DNA of 64,000 bases from Rhizobium sp. 2MFCol3.1 (GCF_000377565.1 NZ_KB898358.1:62001-126000); one strand, 5' to 3'; positions 32,372 through 41,406 are shown, counted from the first letter of the stretch. The notes: generated from the letters alone by a model not told the origin. Made by a program: numbers and translations.

Positions 32372-33901
32372 ATGATCAAGCTTTCGTTCGCGCCTTCCGC
32401 GCGTCTCGTTCGTCGTCTTTCGCTTGGGGCCGCCGTCTCGGCCGGCCTGGTGATGCTCAGCCTGACGCCGGCTGAAGCCGCCAAGACGACGCTTAGCCTC
32501 GGCATGACCATCGAGCCCAGAGGCCTCGACCCGACGATCGCCGCCCCCGTCGCCATCGGCCAGGTCACCTGGCAGAACGTCTTCGAGGGCCTGGTGACGA
32601 TCGACGAGGCCGGCAAGGTTCAGCCGCAGCTGGCGAAAAGCTGGGAGATCTCGCCGGATGGACTGACCTATACGTTCAAGCTGCGCGAAGGCGTCACCTT
32701 CCATGATGGGCAGGCCTTCGATTCCGCCTCCGCCAAGTTCGCGCTCGACCGTGCTCGCGGCAAAGATTCCGTCAATCCGCAGAAACGCTTCTTCGCCTCG
32801 ATAGCCTCGATCGATACGCCCGATGCCGCGACACTGGTGTTGCATCTCTCCGAGCCCACCGGCAGCCTGCTCTACTGGCTCGGCTGGCCCGCCTCCGTCA
32901 TGGTGGCGCCGAACTCAGCGGCCGATGACAAGACCAAGCCTGTTGGAACCGGCCCGTTCAAGTTCGTTAGCTGGGCCAAGGGCGATAAGGTCGAGCTGGA
33001 AAAGAACGCCGGCTATTGGAACAAGGATGTCTCGGTCGCGCTCGACAAGGTGACCTTCCGCTTCATCGCCGATCCGCAGGCGCAGGCCGCGGCGCTCAAA
33101 TCCGGCGACGTCGACGCCATCCCCGAATTCGCAGCACCGGAGCTGATGACCTCTTTCGATGGCGATGCGAGGCTGACGACCAAGATCGGCAACACCGAGC
33201 TTAAGGTCGTGGCCGGCATGAACAATGCCGAAAAGCCCTTCAACGACAAGCGCGTGCGCCAGGCCCTGATGATGGCGATCGACCGCAAGACGGTGATCGA
33301 AGGCGCATGGTCCGGCTTGGGCACGCCGATCGGCAGCCACTACACGCCGAATGATCCCGGCTATGTCGACCTGACGGCCAAGCTCCCCTACGATCCCGAA
33401 AAGGCCAAGGCTTTGCTGACGGAAGCCGGCTACCCCGATGGCTTCAGCTTCACCATCAAGTCGCCGCAGATGGCCTATGCGCCGCGCAGCGCCGAGGTCA
33501 TGCAGGCCATGCTCGCCGAAATCGGCGTGACCATGACCATCGAACCCACCGAATTCCCGGCCAAGTGGGTCCAGGACGTGATGAAGGACCGTTCTTACCA
33601 GATGACCATCGTCGCCCACGCCGAGCCGATGGACATCGACATCTATTCCCGCGATCCCTACTACTTCAACTACAAGAATCCTGATTTCAACGCGCTGATG
33701 AAGAAGGTCCAGGAAACCACCGATCCTGCCGCGCAGGCAAAGATCTACGCCGAGGCACAAACCATCCTCGCCGACGACGTCCCCGCGCTCTTTCTCTTCG
33801 TCATGCCCAAGCTCGGCGTCTGGGACAAGAAGCTGAAAGGCCTCTGGGAAAACGAGCCGATCCCGTCGAACGTGCTCACCAACGTCTCCTGGGACGAATA
33901 G
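32372..33901 (+). CDS. Peptide/nickel-type ABC transporter substrate-binding protein (SBP family 5)
   Basis: 509 residues. The Sec signal peptide contains RRLSLGAAVSAGLVMLSLTP and cleaves near AEAA. Family 5 features are PQLAKSWEISPDGLTYTFKLREGVTFHDG, GTGPFKFVSWAKGD and RQALMMAIDRKTVIEG. The second of two adjacent ATGs (32372) is used because AAGGGG is only two bases from the first. It captures peptides or similar oligomers in the periplasm for the two permeases downstream, from which it is separated by about 500 bp of repeats. Confidence 0.92.
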   Translation: MIKLSFAPSARLVRRLSLGAAVSAGLVMLSLTPAEAAKTTLSLGMTIEPRGLDPTIAAPVAIGQVTWQNVFEGLVTIDEAGKVQPQLAKSWEISPDGLTYTFKLREGVTFHDGQAFDSASAKFALDRARGKDSVNPQKRFFASIASIDTPDAATLVLHLSEPTGSLLYWLGWPASVMVAPNSAADDKTKPVGTGPFKFVSWAKGDKVELEKNAGYWNKDVSVALDKVTFRFIADPQAQAAALKSGDVDAIPEFAAPELMTSFDGDARLTTKIGNTELKVVAGMNNAEKPFNDKRVRQALMMAIDRKTVIEGAWSGLGTPIGSHYTPNDPGYVDLTAKLPYDPEKAKALLTEAGYPDGFSFTIKSPQMAYAPRSAEVMQAMLAEIGVTMTIEPTEFPAKWVQDVMKDRSYQMTIVAHAEPMDIDIYSRDPYYFNYKNPDFNALMKKVQETTDPAAQAKIYAEAQTILADDVPALFLFVMPKLGVWDKKLKGLWENEPIPSNVLTNVSWDE

Positions 33902-33964
33902 GTGGCGGGAGGGTTTGTGTTGGTGGGAGAGGATGGAGAGGTGAGGGTAATCACCGAGCCTGCG

Positions 33965-34089
33965 GCCCCCTCATCCGCCTGCCGGCACCTTCTCCCCGCT
34001 GGGGAGAAGAGACTCGTGGCGGGGCGCTCGCTCCCTCTTCCCTTCTCCCCAACGGGGAGAAGGTGGCCCGAAGGGTCGGATGAGGGGGC
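33965..34089. repeat. Rhizobial palindromic intergenic repeat, copy A (RIME-like)
   Basis: Left arm 33965-34009 and right arm 34042-34089 are inverted copies of the same 45-bp unit (GCCCCCTCATCCG..., then CACCTTCTCCCC and GGGGAGAAG). Each arm also contains a small hairpin of CTTCTCCCC/GGGGAGAAG. This structure fits rhizobial intergenic mosaic palindromes. A third, partial copy occurs at 34301. Confidence 0.8.
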
Positions 34090-34127
34090 TACGCGCGCTG
34101 GGTCCCCCACGTACAGCCCCGCCAAGG

Positions 34128-34280
34128 TTACCCCCCTCTGTCCTGCCGGACATCTTCGCCACAAGGGGGGAGATTGGATGGGCGCGCTCGCTCGCTCGAC
34201 CTTCATTGGTTGGCGTAAACCTCGCCACTTGCCGATCTCCCCCCTTGTGGGGGAGATGTCCGGCAGGACAGAGGGGGGTA
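34128..34280. repeat. Second palindromic repeat type, inverted pair
   Basis: 34128-34177 and 34232-34280 are inverted copies of a 50-bp element with core CCTGCCGGACATCT and CACAAGGGGGGAGAT, separated by about 54 bp. They would form a large hairpin in RNA. It is a different family from the flanking A-type repeat. Confidence 0.8.
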
Positions 34281-34300
34281 TCCCGCCCGCCGCGTCTGCG

Positions 34301-34384
34301 GCCCCCTCATCCGGCTGCCGCCACCTTCTCCCCACTGGGGAGAAGAGACTCGCAGCGGGCAGCTCGCTCCATCTCCCCTTGCCC
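34301..34384 (+). repeat. Rhizobial palindromic repeat, partial copy C
   Basis: 34301-34345 repeats the left arm of copy A in the same orientation with four or five mismatches, and similarity continues through the spacer to about 34384. The right arm is missing; the permease start codon at 34399 takes its place. Confidence 0.75.
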
Positions 34385-34398
34385 CCAAGGCCCGCCGC

Positions 34399-35346
34399 AT
34401 GATCGCCCTCGTGCTCCGTCGCGTCGCCGGCCTCGTCCTCACGCTGCTCGTGGTCTCGCTGCTGATCTTTGCCGTCATGGACACGCTGCCCGGCGACCCG
34501 GCCTCAATCATGCTCGGCACCTCGGCCTCGCCGGAAACGCTGGCGGCGCTCCGTCATGAACTCGGCCTCGACCGCTCGCTCCTGGTCCGCTACGCCGAGT
34601 GGCTGGCAGGCGTCTTCACCGGTGATCTCGGGCGCTCCTACACCTACGGCGTCCCCGTCGCCGGCCTCATCCTCGAGCGCCTCGCCGTCACCCTGCCGCT
34701 CGCCCTCATCGCCATCCTGCTCTCCGTCGCCATCGCCATCCCCCTTGGCGTCACCGCCGCCTCCAGGCGCGGCGGCATTGTCGATGCGGTCGCGGCCGTC
34801 TTCTCGCAGGTCAGCATCGCCGTCCCCGCCTTCTGGGTGGCGCTGCTGTTGATCATCCTGTTTTCGACCACGCTCGGGCTGATGCCGGCGGGTGGTTTTC
34901 CGGGCTGGAGCGCCGGCGTCTGGCCGGCGCTGAAGGCCTTGCTGATGCCGGCGGTGGCGCTGGCGTTGCCGCAGGCGGGCGTGCTCACCCGTGTTACCCG
35001 CTCGGCGGTGCTGGACACGCTGCACGAGGATTTCACTCGAACCGCCCGCGCCAAAGGCCTGTCATCGGGCACCGTGCTCTGGCGCCATTCGGTGCCCAAT
35101 GCGCTGGTGCCGATCCTCACCATCCTCGGCCTGCAAGCCACCTTCCTGGTGGCCGGCGCCGTGCTGGTCGAGAATGTCTTCAATCTCCCCGGCCTCGGAC
35201 GCCTCGCCTATCAGGCGCTGTCGCAGCGCGATATCGTCGTCATGCAGGATGTGGTGCTGTTCTTCGCCGGCCTCGTCATCCTCATGAATTTCCTGGTCGA
35301 TCTCTCCTATCTCGCGATCGACCCGCGTCTGAGAAAGGGGATCTGA
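34399..35346 (+). CDS. Peptide-type ABC transporter permease (DppB-like)
   Basis: 315 residues with six membrane helices. The first helix is the typical DppB start (LRRVAGLVLTLLVVSLLIFAVMDTLPGDPA). The EAA loop is seen as LDTLHEDFTRTARAKGLSSGTVLWRHSVPNAL. The start codon follows directly on a degenerate palindromic repeat and has only weak ribosome-site sequence (GCCCCCAAGG about 15 bases upstream), so expression may be lower than that of the binding protein. Confidence 0.92.
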   Translation: MIALVLRRVAGLVLTLLVVSLLIFAVMDTLPGDPASIMLGTSASPETLAALRHELGLDRSLLVRYAEWLAGVFTGDLGRSYTYGVPVAGLILERLAVTLPLALIAILLSVAIAIPLGVTAASRRGGIVDAVAAVFSQVSIAVPAFWVALLLIILFSTTLGLMPAGGFPGWSAGVWPALKALLMPAVALALPQAGVLTRVTRSAVLDTLHEDFTRTARAKGLSSGTVLWRHSVPNALVPILTILGLQATFLVAGAVLVENVFNLPGLGRLAYQALSQRDIVVMQDVVLFFAGLVILMNFLVDLSYLAIDPRLRKGI

Positions 35347-35347
35347 G

Positions 35348-36214
35348 ATGGCGCCCCTGGTCTCGACCGCAACAAATATCGGCCGCCGCCGCCGCATGCG
35401 CGGCGTCAAGCGCGTCAACCTCATCGTCGGCGCCGCGATCGTCGCCTGCCTCGCGGCCATCGCGCTCGTGTCGCTCGTCTGGACGCCGCTGCCGCCGGCC
35501 AAGATGCAGATCATCCACAAGCTGCAGCCACCGCTCGGCTTCGGCCTTCTCGGCACCGATCAGCTCGGCCGCGACGTGCTCTCCATGCTGATGGTCGGCT
35601 GCTGGAATTCGCTGTCGATCGCGATCGTCGCCGTCGCCATCGGCGCCACGCTCGGCACCATCGCCGGCCTTGCCGCGGCCGCCTTTCGCGGCATCTTCGA
35701 AACGCTTCTGATGCGCGTCTGCGACGTCATCTTTGCGCTCCCGCCCATCCTCTCGGCGATGATGCTCGGCGCCTTCCTCGGCGGCGGCCGGCTGACGGCG
35801 ATCGCCGCCATCGCCACCTTCCTCATTCCGGTCTTTGCCCGTGTTGCGCTGGCAAGCGCGCTGCAGGCCTGGAGCCGCGATTACGTGCTCGCCGCCCGCG
35901 CGCTTGGCAATACGCGGCTGGCGATCTCGCTCCGCCACGTGCTGCCCAATATCATGAGCCAGCTCATCGTCCAGGTGACCATCCAGCTTGGCCTCGCGGT
36001 GCTCACCGAAGCGGGCCTCAGCTTCCTCGGTCTCGGCCTTGCCCCGCCGGCGCCGAGCTGGGGGCGGATGCTGGCCGATGCGCAGACCTATCTTGCCCTT
36101 GCCCCATGGCTCGCCATCCTCCCCGGCCTCGCCATCGCGCTCTCCGTCCTCGGCTTCAACATGCTCGGCGACGGCCTGCGCGATCTCCTGAATCCCCGTG
36201 AGGCCAGCCGCTGA
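35348..36214 (+). CDS. Peptide-type ABC transporter permease (DppC-like)
   Basis: 288 residues. An N-terminal OppC-type helix (LIVGAAIVACLAAIALVSLVW) precedes the signature GLLGTDQLGRDVLSMLM and an EAA loop (SRDYVLAARALGNTRLAISLRHVLPNIM). One base separates it from the DppB-like stop. It forms a heterodimeric channel with that protein. No DppD/DppF ATPase gene follows; an amidase gene does. Confidence 0.92.
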   Translation: MAPLVSTATNIGRRRRMRGVKRVNLIVGAAIVACLAAIALVSLVWTPLPPAKMQIIHKLQPPLGFGLLGTDQLGRDVLSMLMVGCWNSLSIAIVAVAIGATLGTIAGLAAAAFRGIFETLLMRVCDVIFALPPILSAMMLGAFLGGGRLTAIAAIATFLIPVFARVALASALQAWSRDYVLAARALGNTRLAISLRHVLPNIMSQLIVQVTIQLGLAVLTEAGLSFLGLGLAPPAPSWGRMLADAQTYLALAPWLAILPGLAIALSVLGFNMLGDGLRDLLNPREASR

Positions 36215-36260
36215 TTGAAGACGCCGCTGATTTGATAATGTCATTTTGAAAGACCGCGCC

Positions 36261-37652
36261 ATGACCGAGATCGACCTGAGCATCCGCGACCTGAAGCGGC
36301 ATTTTGCGACGAAGAGCCTGTCTCCGCTGGAATACTGGCTGGCGCTGGAGCCGCATATCTCAGCTTGGGAGCCGCACATCGCCGCGCTCTATCTCTACGA
36401 TCCCGAAGCCGCCCGCGCGCAGGCAAAGGCCTCGACCGAACGCTGGGCGAAGGGGGAAACGCTGGGCCCGCTCGATGGCATCCCGGTCACGCTGAAGGAG
36501 TTGATCGCTACGAAAGGCCAGCCCGTCCCCCTCGGCACCAGAGCCGTGGAGCTGACGCCGGCGCTCGACGACGCCCCCATCGCCGCCCGCATGCGCGAGG
36601 ATGGCGCCATCATCTTCGCCAAGACCACATGCCCTGACTACGGCATGCTCTCGTCCGGCCTCTCGAGCTTCCACAAGCTCAGCCGCAACCCCTGGGATGT
36701 CAGCCAGAACCCTGGCGGTTCCAGCGCCGGCGCCTCGGCGGCGGCGGCAGCCGGCTATGGCCCGCTGCACATCGGCACCGATATCGGCGGCTCCGTGCGG
36801 CTTCCGGCCGGCTGGACCGGCATTTTCGGCTTCAAGCCCAGCCACGGCCGCATCCCGGTTGACCCCTATTATGTTGGCCGCTGCGCCGGGCCGATGACGC
36901 GCACGGTCGATGATGCGGCGCTCGCCATGGCAACGCTGTCGCGGCCGGACTGGCGCGACGGCACCAGCCTGCCGCCAAACGATATCGACTGGACCGATCT
37001 CGATATCGACCTGTCGGGCATGCGCATCGGCCTCATGCTCGACGCCGGCTGCGGTCTCGATGCTGAGGACGAGGTGAAGACGGCGGTCGTTGCCGCGGCG
37101 AAACAGTTCGAGAAAGCCGGCGCCGTCGTCGTGCCGGTCGGCCCGGTGCTGTCGCGGGCGATGCTCGATGGGCTCGACAATTTCTGGCGCGCCCGCTTCT
37201 GGGGCGATATCGAGGGGCTGAGCGAGGAGCGCCGGGAGAGCATCCTTCCCTACATCTACGGCTGGGCGAAGCGCGGAGCCGATGTCAGCGGCGTTGCCGC
37301 CGTCAAGGGCTTCAATCAGACGATCGAGATGCGCAAGGCCTGCGGCGCATTGTTCGAGACGGTCGATGCCGTGCTCTCGCCGACCAATCCCATCGTCTCC
37401 TATCCGGCCGAATGGGCCTCGCCGACCAACGATCCGGCCCGGCCCTTCGAGCACATCGCCTTCACCGTTCCCTGGAACATGTCGGAGCAGCCGGCCTCGT
37501 CGATCAATTGCGGCTTCTCGAAATCCGGCATGCCGATCGGCCTGCAGATCGTCGGCCCCCGCTTCGACGACATGCGCGTTCTGCGATTGTCCAAGGCCTT
37601 CGAAACGTGGTCGGGCGGCGTCACCGCATGGCCGAAGCCGCCGGTCAGCTGA
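36261..37652 (+). CDS. Amidase-signature family hydrolase
   Basis: 463 residues. The Ser-cisSer-Lys triad is visible: Lys79 (VTLKELIATKG), cis-Ser154 (NPGGSSAGAS) and nucleophile Ser178 (GTDIGGSVRLPAGW), with spacing 24 between the serines as in malonamidase E2. It hydrolyses an amide to acid and ammonia in the cytosol. It lies 46 bp after the permease gene, so it likely processes the imported compound. The ATG at 36261 is preferred over an upstream TTG at 36246. Its end overlaps the convergent NlpC gene by 8 bp. Confidence 0.93.
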   Translation: MTEIDLSIRDLKRHFATKSLSPLEYWLALEPHISAWEPHIAALYLYDPEAARAQAKASTERWAKGETLGPLDGIPVTLKELIATKGQPVPLGTRAVELTPALDDAPIAARMREDGAIIFAKTTCPDYGMLSSGLSSFHKLSRNPWDVSQNPGGSSAGASAAAAAGYGPLHIGTDIGGSVRLPAGWTGIFGFKPSHGRIPVDPYYVGRCAGPMTRTVDDAALAMATLSRPDWRDGTSLPPNDIDWTDLDIDLSGMRIGLMLDAGCGLDAEDEVKTAVVAAAKQFEKAGAVVVPVGPVLSRAMLDGLDNFWRARFWGDIEGLSEERRESILPYIYGWAKRGADVSGVAAVKGFNQTIEMRKACGALFETVDAVLSPTNPIVSYPAEWASPTNDPARPFEHIAFTVPWNMSEQPASSINCGFSKSGMPIGLQIVGPRFDDMRVLRLSKAFETWSGGVTAWPKPPVS

Positions 37653-38502
37653 TCGGTCGACGATAACCGTTGGGCTGTTCGTAGAGCCAGCCGATGCGCT
37701 GCACGGCCTCTTCGAAATTCTCCCGTACCACCGTCATGGTATGGCCGGTCGCGTGCAGGATCGTTTCCGCATCCTCCATGATCGCCACATGCCCCTTCCA
37801 GAACACCAGGTCGCCGCGTCGCAGCTCCTCGCGGGTGATCGGTGTGCCAAGCGCTGATGCCTGCATGTCGGTATCGCGCGGCGCGGCTCGGCCGGTCATC
37901 AGCATGGAAAGCTGCACCAGCCCGGAGCAGTCGATCCCGAGTCCGGAGCGTCCGCCCCAGAGATAGGGGGTTTCGACAAAGCGGGCGGCGATATCGACAT
38001 AGTCCGCGCCGTCAAGCGCGCCGATCGGCTGCACATGCTTGGCGAAAATGGCCGTGCCGTCTTCAAGCGTCACATAGTGGTTGCCGCGCGCCTCTGCGGT
38101 GCCGGCAACAGCGACGCGGCTGCCCATCGAAAGAATGTTGTTATAGGGTTTGCGCAGCTCCGGCTCGCGATAGAGGAAGGTGCGCTGAACGGTGACGATA
38201 TGGGTCGGCGCGGGCGCCTTGTCGCTCACAGCGCTCTCTGGCAGATAGCCGACGTAATTGTCCGACCGCGCCTTGATCCAGCACCATCCGTCGGCGCGGT
38301 CGAGCACGGTCACGTCCTCGCCGAACAAGAGCTCGGTGTCGATACCGACGGTCGCGTCGGGTCGCGGCCGAAGCCCCACGATGGGCACTGCGATGCGCGC
38401 CGGCGTCCCGTCGGTAAAACGCTGCGCCATGACCTGTCCTTCCAGTCCGCGCTCGGCGAGGTCGTCCCTGAAGGCGTGCAGGCGGCGGTCGAGCGTGGTC
38501 AT
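37645..38502 (-). CDS. NlpC/P60 cysteine peptidase with SH3 domains
   Basis: 285 residues. The N-terminal part has bacterial SH3-like repeats (VTVLDRADGWCWIKARSDNYVGYL). The C-terminal NlpC/P60 domain has catalytic Cys in GIDCSGLVQLSM near residue 190 and His in FWKGHVAIMEDA near residue 240. No signal peptide is seen, unusual for a murein peptidase but typical of this rhizobial group. It probably cleaves gamma-D-Glu-diaminopimelate peptides. GAGGACAAG lies before the ATG. It starts 16 bp after the MarR-type gene. Confidence 0.9.
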   Translation of the reverse strand: MTTLDRRLHAFRDDLAERGLEGQVMAQRFTDGTPARIAVPIVGLRPRPDATVGIDTELLFGEDVTVLDRADGWCWIKARSDNYVGYLPESAVSDKAPAPTHIVTVQRTFLYREPELRKPYNNILSMGSRVAVAGTAEARGNHYVTLEDGTAIFAKHVQPIGALDGADYVDIAARFVETPYLWGGRSGLGIDCSGLVQLSMLMTGRAAPRDTDMQASALGTPITREELRRGDLVFWKGHVAIMEDAETILHATGHTMTVVRENFEEAVQRIGWLYEQPNGYRRPIS

Positions 38503-38518
38503 GGTCTTGTCCTCAAAG

Positions 38519-38863
38519 TCACAGCCGGCGCCCGTGCTCGCGCACGCGGTCGCCCAGTTTTTCCAGGTAAAGCGCGCCGCCCACGGTGCGCTTGATCAGC
38601 ACGTTGCGCCGGTCGCTGTCATCGCGCACCCGGTCCACCAGCCCCATCTCGCCCATCGTATCGAGCGCCCGGGTGATGACGGGCTTGGTGACGTTGAGCT
38701 CGGCGGCCAGTCCGCGCACGGTATGCGGCGGCGGCACGAGATAGATATGCAGCAGGATCGCCATTTGGCGCAATGTCAAATCGCGGTCGTCGTGGCGAAC
38801 CTGGTCGAGCGAGACGCCATGCCAGAGCCCGAGCGCCTGAGATGCGGTCAATTCGATCGGCAC
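38519..38863 (-). CDS. Small MarR-type winged-helix regulator
   Basis: 114 residues with DRDLTLRQMAILLHIYL, then the HTH VRGLAAELNVTKPVITRALDTMGEMGLV and the wing RVRDDSDRRNVLIKRT. The GTG start at 38863 is chosen because GGGAGG lies four bases upstream; the open frame runs on to 39280 but overlaps non-coding sequence. It lies between the aminopeptidase and NlpC genes on the same strand. Confidence 0.85.
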   Translation of the reverse strand: MPIELTASQALGLWHGVSLDQVRHDDRDLTLRQMAILLHIYLVPPPHTVRGLAAELNVTKPVITRALDTMGEMGLVDRVRDDSDRRNVLIKRTVGGALYLEKLGDRVREHGRRL

Positions 38864-38925
38864 GGCCCCTCCCGCATTCGTTACGCCTGCGTTCCATTTT
38901 CCGGCACGTATCCGCACAACGCAAT

Positions 38926-38947
38926 GGGGCGGCAAATCTGCCGCCCC
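38926..38947. other. Stem-loop between aminopeptidase and MarR-type genes
   Basis: GGGGCGGCA and TGCCGCCCC form a perfect 9-bp stem with loop AATC. No T tract follows on the minus strand, the direction of both neighbours; on the plus strand AAAATTTT occurs about ten bases on. It may stabilise or attenuate the upstream mRNA. Confidence 0.5.
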
Positions 38948-39038
38948 ACAGGGTGAATAAAATTTTAACGATCGCGACGCTGATCCGATGTGCGTAACGC
39001 CGGACGGAAAACCGAGCCACACTTTTCCTGGCGTTGCT

Positions 39039-40427
39039 TTAACGAACGCTCTCGCGGATGTGGTGGTAAAGCGCCCGGATCGCCTGCGCCTCGCCGCCGC
39101 CGGGCGAATGCGGACGCTCCGAAGGCGCCCAGCCGTAAATGTCGAAATGCGCCCAGCTCTTGGCATGGCTGACGAAGCGCTTGAGGAACAGCGCGGCCGT
39201 GATCGCGCCCGCCATGCCGCCTGCCGGCGCATTGGTGATATCGGCGAACTTGGCGCGGATGTCCATTTCGTAGCCGGCATAAAGCGGCAGCCGCCACAGC
39301 GGATCGTCGGTCTCGATGCTCGATTCCATCAGGTCGCGCGCCAGATCCGTATCGTCGGTGAAGAAGGGCGGCAGGTCGGGTCCGAGCGCCACGCGCGCAG
39401 CCCCCGTCAGCGTCGCCATGTCGATCATAAGGTCCGGTTCTTCCTCGTCGGCGTAGGCCAGCGCGTCGGCGAGGATCAGGCGACCTTCGGCGTCGGTGTT
39501 GTCGATCTGCACCGTCAGACCCTTGCGGCTCTTGTAGATGTCGCCCGGGCGGAAGGCATTCGAAGAGATCGAGTTCTCGACCACGGGGATGACGACGCGC
39601 AGGTCGACCTTCAGCTTGGCATCCATGATCATCAGCGCCAGACCCATGACGTTGGCAGCACCCCCCATGTCCTTCTTCATCAGAAGCATGGAGGAGGCGG
39701 GCTTGATGTCGAGACCACCGGTGTCGAAGCAAACGCCCTTGCCGACCAGCGTGATCTTGCGGTGGCCCTTCTTGCCCCAGCGCAGCTCCATCAGGCGCGG
39801 AGCGTCGGCGCTGGCGCGGCCGACCGTGTGGACCAGCGGGAAATTATGCCGGAGATCGTCGCCCGAGATCACCGAGATTTCCGCCTTGTAGTGCGCCGCA
39901 AGCCCGCGGAACGCCGCTTCCAGCTCGTTCGGGCCCATGTCGTTGGTGGGGGTGTTGATCAGGTCGCGGGCGAGAAATACGCCGGCCAGCTGCCGCTTGA
40001 TATCGGCCGCATCGGCATCGCGCGGGATCATCAGCGTTCCGGCCGGCTGCTTTTCGGATTTGTAGCGATCGAAACGGTAGCTCCCGAGGCCGAAGCCGAG
40101 CGCCAGCCGGTTGGCCGTCAGTGGCGCCGTCTCGATGTGCCAGTCGCCCGCCGGCAGCGCGCGCGCCAGCTTGCCGGTGATATAGGGGTGTTCGGAAGGA
40201 TTGGTGCCGAGGCCGAAGAGAGCGCCGCCGAGATGGCCTTCCGAAGTCGGGATCAGCAGCAGCGAGCCGCTCTCGGCCTTGTAGCCCGCCTTTTTCGCCC
40301 AATCGAGCGCGATCGGATCGATCGTCCCGGTTTCGATATGCGCCGGCGTGACGGCGAAGATCGGCAGGGTCTGGCCGCCCTTGGAGTTGAAGGGGGTCGG
40401 TCTCTCGATGAACTGGAACGGGGGCAT
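39039..40427 (-). CDS. Leucyl aminopeptidase family protein (M17)
   Basis: 462 residues. The C-terminal M17 catalytic domain has GKGVCFDTGGLDIKPASSML with the metal-binding Lys and Asp residues, and the signature NTDAEGRLILADAL. It is a hexameric two-metal aminopeptidase acting on peptides in the cytosol. It is near, but transcribed apart from, the peptide importer and amidase. AAGGATAAGC precedes the ATG. Confidence 0.93.
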   Translation of the reverse strand: MPPFQFIERPTPFNSKGGQTLPIFAVTPAHIETGTIDPIALDWAKKAGYKAESGSLLLIPTSEGHLGGALFGLGTNPSEHPYITGKLARALPAGDWHIETAPLTANRLALGFGLGSYRFDRYKSEKQPAGTLMIPRDADAADIKRQLAGVFLARDLINTPTNDMGPNELEAAFRGLAAHYKAEISVISGDDLRHNFPLVHTVGRASADAPRLMELRWGKKGHRKITLVGKGVCFDTGGLDIKPASSMLLMKKDMGGAANVMGLALMIMDAKLKVDLRVVIPVVENSISSNAFRPGDIYKSRKGLTVQIDNTDAEGRLILADALAYADEEEPDLMIDMATLTGAARVALGPDLPPFFTDDTDLARDLMESSIETDDPLWRLPLYAGYEMDIRAKFADITNAPAGGMAGAITAALFLKRFVSHAKSWAHFDIYGWAPSERPHSPGGGEAQAIRALYHHIRESVR

Positions 40428-40460
40428 TGCTTATCCTTCGGGGGCGTCCGGAATCATATT

Positions 40461-40475
40461 TTAACGTTCCGTTAG
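40461..40475. promoter_or_regulatory. CtrA-like site upstream of tadD
   Basis: TTAA-N7-TTAG, one base away from the TTAA-N7-TTAA CtrA consensus, about 100 bp before the tadD-like start codon. It also lies 34 bp upstream of the divergent aminopeptidase start. A weak match on its own; listed because other pilus units carry similar sites. Confidence 0.4.
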
Positions 40476-40570
40476 GGTTAACAGACTATTGCTTGAGCGT
40501 AGATTGCGTCAAAGCCTTTCCCTGTTCCGCTTTTAGGTCAGGCGCCGATTTCTGATTTCAGGAAACCGCG

Positions 40571-41401
40571 ATGGCTGCTTTGGTCGACACTTATTCGAAA
40601 ACCCGTCTTCTCCAGTGCGCGGCAACCGCGATGCTGGCCCTGATGCTGGCCGGCTGCAACACCACCAAGGACAAGATGACGACGGGCTCGATCCCGGTCG
40701 CGCTGAACAAGCCGGTCGAGACGATGAACGATCAGGAAGTGCGCTCCGCCACCGATCGCGTCGGCCAGGCCTACGACAAGAACCCGCGCGATCCCGTCAA
40801 CGGCGTCAACTACGCCAATCTCCTGCGCATGCAGGGCAGGGACGCCCAGGCGCTCGCCGTCATGCAGCAGGTGGCGATCGCCAATCCGCAGGATCGCAAC
40901 GTGCTGGCCGCTTACGGCAAGGCGCAGGCCGCCGCCGGCCAGCTGCAGCAGGCGCTCGATACCATCGGCCGCGCCCAGACGGCCGACCGTCCCGACTGGA
41001 AGCTCGTCTCCGCGCAAGGCGCCATCCTCGATCAGCTCGGCCGGTCCAGCGAGGCGCGCCAACGCTATCGCGACGCGCTCGATCTGCAGCCGGGCGAGCC
41101 GTCGATCCTGTCCAACCTCGGTATGTCCTACGTGCTGACCCGCGATCTCAGGACCGCCGAAACCTATCTGCGCCAGGCAGCAAGCCAGCCGACGGCCGAT
41201 AGCCGCGTGCGCCAGAATCTCGCGCTCGTCGTCGGCCTGCAGGGCCGCTTCCCGGAAGCTGAAAAGATCGCCCGCGGCGAACTCTCGCCGCAACAGGCCG
41301 ATGCCAACGTCGCCTATCTCCGCTCGATGATGTCGCAGCAGAATTCCTGGCAGAAGCTCGCCGCCAAGGATGTCGGCACCGCGACAGCCAGCGCCAACTG
41401 A
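40571..41401 (+). CDS. tadD: TadD-like TPR lipoprotein of the Tad pilus system
   Basis: 276 residues. The lipoprotein signal ends in LAGC near residue 31 (AATAMLALMLAGCNTT). The mature protein has at least three tetratricopeptide repeats (GVNYANLLRMQGRDAQALAVM; GAILDQLGRSSEARQRYRDAL; NLGMSYVLTRDLRTAETYL). TadD assists the outer-membrane secretin or pilus assembly. It is divergent from the rest of the tad genes and separated from them by a LysE-type gene. Confidence 0.87.
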   Translation: MAALVDTYSKTRLLQCAATAMLALMLAGCNTTKDKMTTGSIPVALNKPVETMNDQEVRSATDRVGQAYDKNPRDPVNGVNYANLLRMQGRDAQALAVMQQVAIANPQDRNVLAAYGKAQAAAGQLQQALDTIGRAQTADRPDWKLVSAQGAILDQLGRSSEARQRYRDALDLQPGEPSILSNLGMSYVLTRDLRTAETYLRQAASQPTADSRVRQNLALVVGLQGRFPEAEKIARGELSPQQADANVAYLRSMMSQQNSWQKLAAKDVGTATASAN

Positions 41402-41406
41402 CGGGT

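Noticed and set aside
33965..34384. CRISPR array
   Set aside because: Repeats are inverted and of two types with unequal spacing; no regular repeat-spacer pattern and no cas genes in the window.
33902..34402. 166-codon open frame through the repeat region
   Set aside because: The reading frame crosses inverted repeats, and its sequence is repetitive Pro/Gly/Arg from repeat units, not a protein.
38864..39280. Extended N-terminus of the MarR-type regulator (to 253 residues)
   Set aside because: The extra 139 residues are low-complexity and overlap the aminopeptidase gene end; the GTG at 38863 has a good ribosome site and gives normal family length.
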